From: an uncultured Prevotellaceae bacterium
GTDB taxonomy: Bacteria; Bacteroidota; Bacteroidia; Bacteroidales; Bacteroidaceae
Assembly: GCA_900557555.1 (NCBI GenBank)
Contig: USTH01000018.1
Location: 1-29,731, forward strand
DNA length: 29,731 nt
Direction of reading: 5' to 3'
Within the stretch, counting starts at the first letter, position 1. The number at the start of each line of letters is the position of its first letter. The translations under genes were made by a program, and so were the position numbers. Below the pieces are notes generated by a model. That model ran no database searches and was not told the origin of the DNA. It saw only the letters and a list, made by a program, of their open reading frames with translations. This document shows positions 1 to 7,190 of this stretch, piece after piece.

Positions 1-59
1 AACTGCCAAAAAGCACTCAGAAAGTGTTAAAAATCAAAGAGTATTGAAAATCAAGACTT

Positions 60-95
60 TATGGTTAGTTAGTCATAGTAAGTTATGGTTAGTTA
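60..95. repeat. Two-copy 12-bp direct repeat after the LRR gene
   Basis: TATGGTTAGTTA occurs at 60-71 and again at 84-95, 24 bases apart, just downstream of the stop of the LRR gene. Related TAGTTA/TAGTAAGTTA sequence fills the space between the copies. Function unknown; it may mark an old recombination or slippage event at the truncated end of the LRR gene. Confidence 0.45.
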
Positions 96-102
96 TAAGG
101 CT

Positions 103-777
103 CTAAATACAACCAGAGAACGCACAGTCTCCGATGCTTTTCACGGTATTAGGAACCGTTACCGACATCAGACTTGAGCAGCCCTCAAAGAACCTGTTTC
201 CGATAGCCGTCATCTGGTTCGGCAAATCTATAGACTTCAAGCTCGAACAGCCATAAAACACCTTGTCACCAAAGGTTATCCTACCTACGTTGTCAAACTC
301 TACCCCTTCAAGCGATGAACACCCGCTAAAAGCCTCTTTTTCGATTGTCGTCACACTATCCGGAATCCTTATAGTCTTCAGACTCGAACAATTATAGAAA
401 GAAGATGCACCTATGACCTTCAACGAATTCGGCAATATGACAGACTCCAATTTCGGCATATTAGCAAAAACCGTATGTCCAAGCCCTCTTTGTCCCAGCC
501 AAAAGACAACATTAGGAAGCGTAATGGATTTAACATTCCTACCGCCATTACCACTGCTCCAAAATTGCCTTACTACATAAAGACTGTCGGTCTGCGGATC
601 TTTCACTCCCGACGGTACAACTATGTGTTCCACGTTGTCATCCACCGTCACAATGGAAACACGTGCCGCGCCGTTAAAACCGCTACATTCGTACTTTACC
701 CCTTCCCTCAAGACGTAAAAAGATTGAGCAAAAAGTACATTTACACACAATGCAGAAAAAAGTAAAAGCTTTTTCAT
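103..777 (-). CDS. Short secreted BspA-like leucine-rich-repeat protein
   Basis: 224 aa with an N-terminal signal peptide (MKKLLLF, then a hydrophobic stretch to about residue 18). From about residue 80 there are LRR_5/BspA-type repeats: units of about 23 residues with the pattern F-x-G/N-C-S-S-L-x-S/T-I-x-L/I-P-x-S/T-V/M-x-x-I-G, seen at least five times. Family knowledge: BspA-like proteins are surface or secreted proteins of Bacteroidales and other host-associated microbes, implicated in adhesion. The frame stops inside a repeat, just after FSGC where a further S-S-L would be expected, and there is no C-terminal sorting domain. It is therefore either a naturally short member or a truncated copy. 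The bases downstream do not continue the repeat in any frame I could read. It is divergent from the TPR gene. LRR assignment is sure; the function is not. Confidence 0.85.
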   Translation of the reverse strand: MKKLLLFSALCVNVLFAQSFYVLREGVKYECSGFNGAARVSIVTVDDNVEHIVVPSGVKDPQTDSLYVVRQFWSSGNGGRNVKSITLPNVVFWLGQRGLGHTVFANMPKLESVILPNSLKVIGASSFYNCSSLKTIRIPDSVTTIEKEAFSGCSSLEGVEFDNVGRITFGDKVFYGCSSLKSIDLPNQMTAIGNRFFEGCSSLMSVTVPNTVKSIGDCAFSGCI

Positions 778-820
778 ACAAAAAAATTAATGATTAAAAT
801 AAAAAATATCTTGTCAATTG

Positions 821-851
821 CAAATATACGTCTTTTTATTTTATCTACCAA
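821..851 (-). promoter_or_regulatory. Candidate promoter of the LRR gene
   Basis: Read on the minus strand, TATATTTG (plus-strand CAAATATA, 821-828) fits the Bacteroidota -7 consensus TAnnTTTG. A TTG (plus-strand CAA, 849-851) lies 20 bases further upstream, the usual spacing for the -33 box. The -7 box is about 43 bases before the start codon. Confidence 0.5.
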
Positions 852-905
852 TTCTTCCACAAAATAATATTCTCCAAAAACTGTCGTCAGACTGTTTTAT
901 TTCAC

Positions 906-913
906 TACATTTG
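906..913 (+). promoter_or_regulatory. -7-like box upstream of the TPR gene
   Basis: TACATTTG matches TAnnTTTG and lies 28 bases before the ATG at 942. No convincing TTG box is visible at the expected distance upstream. Confidence 0.4.
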
Positions 914-941
914 CCATACAAATACTTTACTACAGACGCCA

Positions 942-1928
942 ATGAACAACCGCTTCGTTTTTTTATTGCTTTCTGCAGGCTTGCCCTTTCTTTCTACCGT
1001 GCGCCTTGTGGCACAAGCGAGAATGAACCTTGGAGACAAGCCTAAAATAGTTTCTGTATCACCGTCAGACAGAAGCGCCACCTCTACGAAATACACCGAA
1101 GCAGAGGAGAGCCAATACCTCACCCTGGTAAACAAAGGGTACAGGCAACTACTCGCCGACTCCTTGGGAGATGCAGAAATGACATTCAGAGAGGCGACAG
1201 ACTTTCTGCCTTCCCACCCGTCAAACGCTGAGCTCTTCTTCCAGATGGGCCAGATTGCCGAGCGCGGCAACAACTACCATACAGCCTCCGACTACTACCG
1301 CAAATCCCTGCGCATAAACGAGAACTTGGCCAAAGCATACGAGCGCCGTGGGGCGGTGAGCCTTATTCTCAAGGACTATGACACAGCCCTAAAATGCTAC
1401 TCGACTCTTCTGGAGCTCAAACCCTCCAGTCCGCAAGCCCACTTCTACAAGGGCTACACCTACCAGCGGCAAGGCAAGCAAGATAACGCCTTGGCTGAGT
1501 ACAAGAAAACATTGGCACTCGAACCGCAACACACCTCTGCCAACACCGCCATCGCAGTCATTAGAGCAAGTCAAGGACACCACGATGAGGCAATCGGCAT
1601 CATGGACCGCTTGATAACACACAGCCCGAAGTCAGCCTCGCTATATGAAATGAGGGGAACATTCGAGATGGAATGCGGCAAAAACCAACTCGCCCTCTAC
1701 GACTTCAACAAAGCCATAGAGCTGGCCCCCGACAACCCAACGGCCTACCTCAACAGAGCCGTCATATATGGCCGTTCCAAACAAAAATCCATGGCCGAAC
1801 TTGACCTGCGAAAAGCACAAGACCTTGGAGTTCCCGACTCCACCATAGAAAGCGCACGAACAGCCATCAGCAAGCACAGACAAAAACCTGGCCCGGACAA
1901 TTCTGGCAAAGTCCCCATTCAGCCCTGA
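942..1928 (+). CDS. Secreted/periplasmic tetratricopeptide-repeat protein
   Basis: 328 aa. Residues 1-27 look like a signal peptide (hydrophobic core, ending VAQA), so the protein is exported. Residues from about 60 to 305 are successive TPR helices of 34 residues, recognisable by A-x-x-Y/F-Y/F, R/G-x-x-Y and the terminal L-x-P-x-x/N pattern (for example LELKPSSPQAHFYKGYTY and IELAPDNPTAYLNRAVIY). TPR arrays are protein-protein interaction scaffolds; nothing in the sequence names a partner. It stands alone, divergent from the LRR gene and followed by the left end of the integrated element. The ATG at 942 is chosen because it gives a proper signal peptide and follows a -7-like box. Confidence 0.85.
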   Translation: MNNRFVFLLLSAGLPFLSTVRLVAQARMNLGDKPKIVSVSPSDRSATSTKYTEAEESQYLTLVNKGYRQLLADSLGDAEMTFREATDFLPSHPSNAELFFQMGQIAERGNNYHTASDYYRKSLRINENLAKAYERRGAVSLILKDYDTALKCYSTLLELKPSSPQAHFYKGYTYQRQGKQDNALAEYKKTLALEPQHTSANTAIAVIRASQGHHDEAIGIMDRLITHSPKSASLYEMRGTFEMECGKNQLALYDFNKAIELAPDNPTAYLNRAVIYGRSKQKSMAELDLRKAQDLGVPDSTIESARTAISKHRQKPGPDNSGKVPIQP

Positions 1929-2142
1929 CCTAACCGCCACCGGAAAAAGGAGAGAGAGGTGTGCGTCAACAGCAACCGACAAACATAAAACAAAATATCA
2001 CAAGTAGGTTCTTAAAATTAGTTTATAGTCAGAAAGGCATTATTATGATGCAGATATTATTTTTCTTTGAAAGAGCAATGCAGGCATTGTGACTGAAAAT
2101 AAAGATAATAGAGGCGCAAAAGAAAACTATTATGACGAGAAC

Positions 2143-2168
2143 AAAACCTACTTGAAATCTAAAATAAA
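2143..2168 (+). repeat. Candidate attL core plus inner arm repeat
   Basis: AAAACCTACTT (2143-2153) followed directly by G and AAATCTAAAATAAA (2155-2168). Both words recur at the right end in direct orientation. A further inverted copy of CAAGTAGGTT lies at 2001-2010, which makes the exact left boundary ambiguous. Confidence 0.5.
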
Positions 2169-2191
2169 ACACATAGCGAGAAAGCAAAATT

Positions 2192-2245
2192 GAGAAAAGC
2201 GTAGCGAACAGACTGAAAAAGCGTTCGTTACGCTATATTTTTCTC
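2192..2245 (+). terminator. Long hairpin with T-run upstream of int
   Basis: AGCGTAGCGAAC (2198-2209) pairs with GTTCGTTACGCT (2223-2234) with a single G-T wobble. Outer arms GAGAAAA and TTTTCTC flank it and a T-run sits at 2238-2242. It looks like an intrinsic terminator for plus-strand transcription entering the element, or a recombination-site dyad. Two further dyads follow: CTCTCGGC/GCC..GAGAG around 2242-2265, and GATGCAAA (2323-2330) with TTTGCATC (2350-2357). Confidence 0.45.
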
Positions 2246-2400
2246 TCGGCAAAAAGCCAAAGAGAGCCACAATATAGCCAAACGGCGCAAAAGTTCAGTT
2301 ACTTTATCATTACCCGTGTGATGATGCAAATTTCTTGCAAAAACTAAATTTTGCATCGTTTGGCGTCATTTGTCGTATCTATCGGTAATTCACTATAAAC

Positions 2401-2408
2401 TAATTTTG
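2401..2408 (+). promoter_or_regulatory. -7-like box of the integrase
   Basis: TAATTTTG fits TAnnTTTG and lies 21 bases before the integrase ATG. It overlaps one arm of a 16-bp inverted repeat, which would allow an occupied arm site to repress the integrase. No clear TTG box is seen at 19-21 bases upstream. Confidence 0.4.
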
Positions 2409-2429
2409 TAACAAAAAAAAGAGTGAGTT

Positions 2430-3649
2430 ATGAGAAGTACATTTAAGGTCTTATTCTACGTGAAGAAAGGCAGTGAGAAACCCAACGGCAACCTGCCTTT
2501 GATGTGTCGCCTTAAGGTGGACGGAGAGATTAAACAGTTCAGCTGCAAGATGGATGTTCCTTTGCGGTTGTGGGATGTGAAGAACAACCGTGCTTCGGGC
2601 AAGAGTATCGAAGCACAGCGAATCAACATTGCCGTTGATAAAATCCGTGTGGAGGTAAACCGCCGTTATCGGGAACTGATGCAGACGGAAGGATATGTCA
2701 CTGCCGCCAAACTCAAAGATGTCTATCTCGATATCGGCGTCAAACAGGAAACCTTGCTAAAACTCTTCGAGCAACACAACACCGAGTTTTCCAAGAAAGT
2801 GGGACACAGCAGAGCAAAGGGAACGTTCCAGCGTTATGTGACCGTCTGCAAACACATCCGTGAGTTCCTGCCCCATACCTACAAGCGTGAGGATATTCCG
2901 CTGAAAGAGTTGAACCTCACATTCATAAATGAATTCGAGTATTTTTTGCGTACGGAGAAGAAATGCCGTACCAATACCATTTGGGGCTACATGATTGTGC
3001 TGAAACACATCGTTTCCATAGCAAGGAATTACGGTCGTCTTCCTTTCAACCCCTTTGCAGGGTATATCAACTCTCCCGAAAGCATGGACAGGGGTTATGT
3101 TACGAAAGAGGAGATACACACCATGATGAATACCAAAATGCCCAACAAGACACACAAACTTGTCAGGGACTTATTCCTGTTCTCCACCTTTACAGGTTTG
3201 GCGTACTCCGATGTCAAGAGCCTCACGGAAGACAACCTGCAAACATTCTTTGACGGCAACCTTTGGATTATTACCCGAAGAAAGAAGACCAACACCGAAT
3301 CGAATATTCGTCTGTTGGATGTTCCTAAACGTATCATTGAAAAGTACAAAGGCATGACAAGGGACAACAAGGTTTTCCCTATGCCAAGCAACAAGATACT
3401 GAAAACCATTGCCAAACTGTATGGCATAAAAACGCACCTTACCTATCACGTAGCCCGGCATTCGGCAGCAACAACCATTCTGCTATCCAACGGAGTACCC
3501 ATTGAAACCGTCAGCAGACTATTGGGGCATACCAACATAAAACGACCCAAATCTATGCGAAGATAACCGCCCAAAAGATTAGTCAGGACTTGGAACAACT
3601 ATCAGACAAATTGGGAGATAGGGAGAAAAGCATTTGCAGTGCCATCTAA
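2430..3649 (+). pseudogene. Tyrosine recombinase (CTn-type integrase), frameshifted before the catalytic Tyr
   Basis: The open frame from 2430 ends early at 3566 (378 aa). An arm-type DNA-binding domain (about 1-90), a SAM-like core-binding domain (about 105-205) and a catalytic domain (about 220 on) are recognisable. H340-x-x-R343 (in YHVARH) and H367 (in LLGHT) are present. At the usual first Arg position the protein has A (FTGLAYSD), as Bacteroides CTn integrases often lack that Arg. At 3539-3542 there are four A where five would keep the family reading. Restoring one A gives N-I-K-T-T-Q-I-Y-A-K-I and about 30 more residues to a stop at 3647-3649, for a normal length of 406 aa. The catalytic Tyr (codon 3554-3556) is thus out of frame. 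This is either a real inactivating lesion or a homopolymer sequencing error. Confidence 0.85.
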
Positions 3650-3669
3650 TAACACTAAATCAAACGGCA

Positions 3670-4058
3670 ATGAAAGCAGAAAGGACCATCATCAGCATAG
3701 ACGAGTACGGCATAGTAGTCCTGCCGACCGATATACAGGCAACCGCCATGAGCGAATGGAAATATGCGAGTTGTTCAATGTAACCGCCCCGACCGTCAAG
3801 GCAGGGATAAAGGCACTCTGTAAAAGTGGAGTTCTGAACGAGTATGAGGTAAAGCGCACCATCCGAATATCCGACAGGTGTAGTATGGAGGTTTACAGCC
3901 TTGAAACGATAATCGCCCTTGCGTTCCGTATCGGCACATACGGGGCGAAGCAGGTGCGCAATGTCGTTCTTGAAAGGTTGTACTTGCGAAAAGAGAAAAC
4001 AAGCATCTTCTTTTCGCTGAACACCAACGAAATAGCTAAAGCCGAATACTTCTCGTAA
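3670..4058 (+). pseudogene. Small DNA-binding-like ORF of Bacteroides elements, frameshifted
   Basis: From the ATG at 3670 the frame reads MKAERTIISIDEYG and on to MSE (29 codons), then runs into a stop after about nine more codons. The family-like continuation MEICELFNVTAPTVKAGIKA lies in the next frame and runs to 4058. One missing A in GCGAATGG (3754-3759; GCGAAATGG expected) joins the halves into about 129 aa. The open frame that starts at 3639 has an N-terminus (rich in H, R, N) that looks like out-of-frame translation. The middle reads as a helix-turn-helix (ICELF-NVTAPTVKAGIKAL). The end (ETIIALAFRIGTYGAKQVR) recalls the N-terminal part of RhuM-type proteins. Such small ORFs often follow CTn-type integrases; the function is unknown, possibly excision or transfer control. 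This is the second homopolymer lesion within about 220 bases. Confidence 0.6.
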
Positions 4059-4065
4059 CTGAATG

Positions 4066-4093
4066 ACTGACGCAATTCACTCGGTACGTCAGT
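4066..4093. other. Small hairpin after the frameshifted ORF
   Basis: ACTGACG (4066-4072) and CGTCAGT (4087-4093) form a 7-bp perfect stem with a 14-base loop, eight bases after the stop at 4058. No T-run follows, so it is not a standard terminator. The rest of 4094-4312 holds no gene that I can support. Confidence 0.3.
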
Positions 4094-4317
4094 AATTCAA
4101 TAAGTCAGTACAACAGAACGACAGACACTTTGATTTTTCTCCCGAAAAGCGTAATCTCCATATTCGTTTTTCAGGAGTTTTTTCTTTTGCTCTGCCCGAT
4201 TTCCGTCCCCGTCCATTGAAAGTTTTTGTTGCGAGGGGCTTTTTTCGTCATTCTGCTCAATGTTGTCCTTTTCTATTATTATCTGCCAACCTTAGACTGT
4301 ATGTGAATTAAAATGAG

Positions 4318-4325
4318 TATCTTTG
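4318..4325 (+). promoter_or_regulatory. -7-like box of the defence cassette
   Basis: TATCTTTG fits TAnnTTTG. It lies inside the first codons of the longest open frame (ATG 4313), so a transcript started here would use the downstream ATG at 4367, 41 bases on. That is the start expected from the Vsr family N-terminus. No clear -33 box. Confidence 0.35.
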
Positions 4326-4366
4326 TAAAATGGATTTGGTGTAAACTGTTTCCAAAAACAATATCA

Positions 4367-6109
4367 ATGGATCACCTGACAAAAGAACAACGCCATAAAA
4401 ATATGGTAGCCAATAAGGGCAAAGGGACCAAATTAGAACTTCTATTTGGCAAATTGCTTTGGAATGCCGGAGTAAGGTATCGCAAAAATGATACATCTGT
4501 ATTTGGCAAGCCTGATTTTGCAATCAAAGGTCATAAAATTGCTATATTTTGCGATGGTGAATTTTGGCATGGTAGAAATTGGGAGATAAGGAAGAACGAC
4601 CATAAGAGCAACTGTGATTTTTGGCACTCTAAAATTGAACGAAACATTGAGCGAGATAAAGAGGTTAATGCCGAATTGCAGAAACAAGGATGGAAAGTTT
4701 TTCGATTTTGGGAAACGGACATAACCAAAGAACCGGACAAATGCTTAAATAGAATTTTGAATTATATGAATACAGATAATAAAACTTCCGAAAAAATAGC
4801 CATCACAAAAATGTGTGGCGGTAATAAGGTTGTTATGCAAATGTATGGTCCGCATTCTTTGAATGAAGATGGAACTGTTATGGCATTTGATGAACAAATG
4901 GCAATAGTTTCTCATTATCTGCATAATCAAGGATATAAATATGCAAAACCGTATGAATCTAAAGCAGAAGGATTAATAGAGGATATATACAATGTACATA
5001 ACAAGCATATTGAAGAAAGATGCGTTTCAGATGTTTGTGTTCAATATTCTTTATTTTCAGATTTGTTTTCTGTTCCGTTCTTGCCTGTAGATAATCCAAA
5101 ATTTACGTTCATTGATTTGTTCGCAGGAATTGGGGGATTTAGAATGGCAATGCAAAATCTTGGCGGGAAATGTGTGTTCTCATCCGAATGGGACACTAAG
5201 GCTCAAAAAACATATCTGTTAAACTATGGAGAAGTTCCATTTGGCGATATTACTAAAGAGACCACTAAATCATTTATTCCTGATGATTTTGATGTTTTGT
5301 GTGCAGGATTCCCTTGTCAGGCGTTTTCGTTGGCTGGGAAACGACTCGGATTTGAAGAGACAAGAGGCACTTTGTTTTTTGATGTAGCGGAAATCATACG
5401 TAGAAAGCGTCCGAAAGCATTCTTCTTGGAGAATGTTAAAGGTCTGCTTATTCATGACAAAGGAAAAACCATCCAAACGATACTAAAAGTTTTAAGGGAA
5501 GATTTGGATTATTATGTTCCGGAACCCCAAATTGTAAATGCAATGAATTTTGGTGTTCCTCAACATCGTGAGAGAGTGTATATCGTTGGATTTAGAAAAG
5601 ACCAGAATGTCAATGAATTTATATATCCTGCTCCGACAGATACGACCAAAACATTTGCAGATATAAAAGAAGAAAATACTGTTTCGGCAAAATACTACCT
5701 CTCTACTCAATATGTAAAGACCCTTGTGGCGCATAAAGAAAGACATGCGGCAAAAGGTAATGGCTTCGGATATGAAATAATACCTGATGATGGTATTGCA
5801 AATGCCATTGTTGTAGGTGGTATGGGGCGAGAACGCAATCTTGTAATTGACAACCGCCTTGAAGATTTCACACCGGTTACTAACATTAAAGGTGAAATTA
5901 ATCGTGATGGCTTACGCAGAATGACCCCACGAGAATGGGCACGTTTGCAAGGTTTCCCTGATAATTTCATAATCGGAGTGGCAGATGCATCTGCTTATAA
6001 ACAATTTGGGAATTCTGTCGCTGTACCGGCTATTCAAGCGACAGCACAGGAAATAATCAAAAGAATTAATCTCTCAAAATCCAAGAAATATGGCACTGAC
6101 AGGAAATAA
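4367..6109 (+). CDS. Vsr endonuclease fused to DNA (cytosine-5) methyltransferase
   Basis: 580 aa from the ATG at 4367. Residues 1-130 match very-short-patch-repair endonuclease: KNM..NKGKGTKLE, GKPDF (D50, the E. coli D51 equivalent), F66-W67-H68 (the intercalating Phe and Trp and the His) and W115-E116. The four E. coli Vsr zinc ligands appear replaced (C66 to E65, H71 to R70, C73 to W72, C117 to T117). Residues 130-245 are a linker I cannot assign. Residues 248-575 are a C5 methyltransferase: motif I FIDLFAGIGG, catalytic Cys317 in GFPCQ, ENVKGL, QHRERVYIVGF, LRRMTPREWARLQGFP and the C-terminal QFGNSV. It would methylate a cytosine and repair the T:G mismatch left by deamination of that base. 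The next gene is an HpaII-type nuclease, so the site is probably CCGG (inference). A longer start at 4313 is less likely. It overlaps the next gene by 20 bases. Confidence 0.9.
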   Translation: MDHLTKEQRHKNMVANKGKGTKLELLFGKLLWNAGVRYRKNDTSVFGKPDFAIKGHKIAIFCDGEFWHGRNWEIRKNDHKSNCDFWHSKIERNIERDKEVNAELQKQGWKVFRFWETDITKEPDKCLNRILNYMNTDNKTSEKIAITKMCGGNKVVMQMYGPHSLNEDGTVMAFDEQMAIVSHYLHNQGYKYAKPYESKAEGLIEDIYNVHNKHIEERCVSDVCVQYSLFSDLFSVPFLPVDNPKFTFIDLFAGIGGFRMAMQNLGGKCVFSSEWDTKAQKTYLLNYGEVPFGDITKETTKSFIPDDFDVLCAGFPCQAFSLAGKRLGFEETRGTLFFDVAEIIRRKRPKAFFLENVKGLLIHDKGKTIQTILKVLREDLDYYVPEPQIVNAMNFGVPQHRERVYIVGFRKDQNVNEFIYPAPTDTTKTFADIKEENTVSAKYYLSTQYVKTLVAHKERHAAKGNGFGYEIIPDDGIANAIVVGGMGRERNLVIDNRLEDFTPVTNIKGEINRDGLRRMTPREWARLQGFPDNFIIGVADASAYKQFGNSVAVPAIQATAQEIIKRINLSKSKKYGTDRK

Positions 6110-7178
6110 AGGAGAATGGAGTGAGATATATACTTTGCTCAAACTATTAGGTGAAGGTAAAGTCTATGCAGGTGACCAGAATTTGAACAAGATTCAGAAC
6201 TTGTTCTATCCAATAATTATGATTCTTCGACAAGAAAAAGAAGGTAGTTATAACTATAGCCTGCAAGATAAAAATGTCGTAATTCAAACGCCCGAAGGCG
6301 AAGATTTGCTACGTATCCCTGCTTCTGTGTTTTTAGATGAAGCAGAGAAATTATTGAAAGCCATCAATGAAAGTGACGGAGCTTTTTCCATTCCGCAAAT
6401 TGAAGCTTTTATGAATCGAATTTATTGTCATTCCTTGAAGGCAAAATCATCGGACAAAACGGATATACGAATTATTCTGCATGACCGTAGAACTAAAATC
6501 AACTCCGAAATGGGTTTCAGTATAAAATCTCAGTTGGGAGGAGATTCGACTCTGTTAAATGCAAGTAAAGCCACAAATTTTAATTTTAAGATTGTTAATG
6601 TTTCCCTCTCTGACGAAGATCTTGCCTATGTTAATTCTTTGAACCCCAAACGGAACAAAGTCATAGACAGGGTAAATGCTATTAAAAAGAAAGGTGGCAA
6701 ATTGGTGTTTGACAATGTTGATAATCAGACATTTCGCAATAACCTTGTTATGCTTGATGGTGATTTACCAACTATAATTGCTCATTTGCTTTTGGAACAG
6801 TTGAATAGCGGTATCTCAACATTGAAGGAATTAGCAGAACTAATTACGGAAGTTAATCCTTTGGGATATGATACAGAACAGGCATCACCATTCTATGCTT
6901 ATAAAATCAAACATCTTTTAACTTCTGCGGCATTAGGCATGATGCCGGCTACTGCATGGAGCGGAAAGTTTGATGCAAACGGTGGCTATTTAGTGGTAAA
7001 GAAAGATGGAGAAATCCTTTGCTATCATTTCTATGACCGCAACCGTTTTGAAGATTACCTCTTCTCAAACGCTTATTTAGAGCGTTCAAGTACCACTCGT
7101 CATGAATATGCTTCGATTATCAAAGAAAACGATGGTTCTCTGTCGTTTAAACTTAATTTTCAAGTAAGACTGAAGTAA
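6090..7178 (+). CDS. HpaII-family type II restriction endonuclease
   Basis: 362 aa, near the length of R.HpaII (about 360). The N-terminus TGNKGEWSEIYTLLKLLGEGKVYAGD is, from memory, characteristic of the RE_HpaII family, whose type enzyme cuts CCGG. Further family-like blocks are FSIKSQLGGDSTLLNASKATNF and the C-terminal H-E-Y region. I cannot point to catalytic residues with confidence. The start codon lies 20 bases inside the methyltransferase gene, so the pair is probably translationally coupled, with the modifying enzyme made first. CCGG sites occur within the cassette itself (for example near 4467, 5519 and 5873), so protection by the methylase would be needed. Alternative: another type II nuclease with a related N-terminus. 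Family call confident, site inferred. Confidence 0.85.
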   Translation: MALTGNKGEWSEIYTLLKLLGEGKVYAGDQNLNKIQNLFYPIIMILRQEKEGSYNYSLQDKNVVIQTPEGEDLLRIPASVFLDEAEKLLKAINESDGAFSIPQIEAFMNRIYCHSLKAKSSDKTDIRIILHDRRTKINSEMGFSIKSQLGGDSTLLNASKATNFNFKIVNVSLSDEDLAYVNSLNPKRNKVIDRVNAIKKKGGKLVFDNVDNQTFRNNLVMLDGDLPTIIAHLLLEQLNSGISTLKELAELITEVNPLGYDTEQASPFYAYKIKHLLTSAALGMMPATAWSGKFDANGGYLVVKKDGEILCYHFYDRNRFEDYLFSNAYLERSSTTRHEYASIIKENDGSLSFKLNFQVRLK

Positions 7179-7190
7179 TATTTGTGTCGT

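Larger units (their letters stand above)
2001..2407. repeat. Inverted repeats around the integrase-proximal end
   Basis: Two inverted pairs are seen. CAAGTAGGTT (2001-2010) pairs with AACCTACTTG (2145-2154). A perfect 16-bp pair is formed by AAAATTAGTTTATAGT (2014-2029) and ACTATAAACTAATTTT (2392-2407). The second arm of the 16-bp pair overlaps the -7-like box of the integrase (2401-2408). They could be recombinase arm sites, regulator operators, or the remains of an older element end. Confidence 0.55.

Noticed and set aside
7182..7190. TTG start for the RloC-like gene
   Set aside because: The ATG at 7191 gives the usual N-terminus IEQIHIKDVATF and leaves 12 bases for ribosome access.
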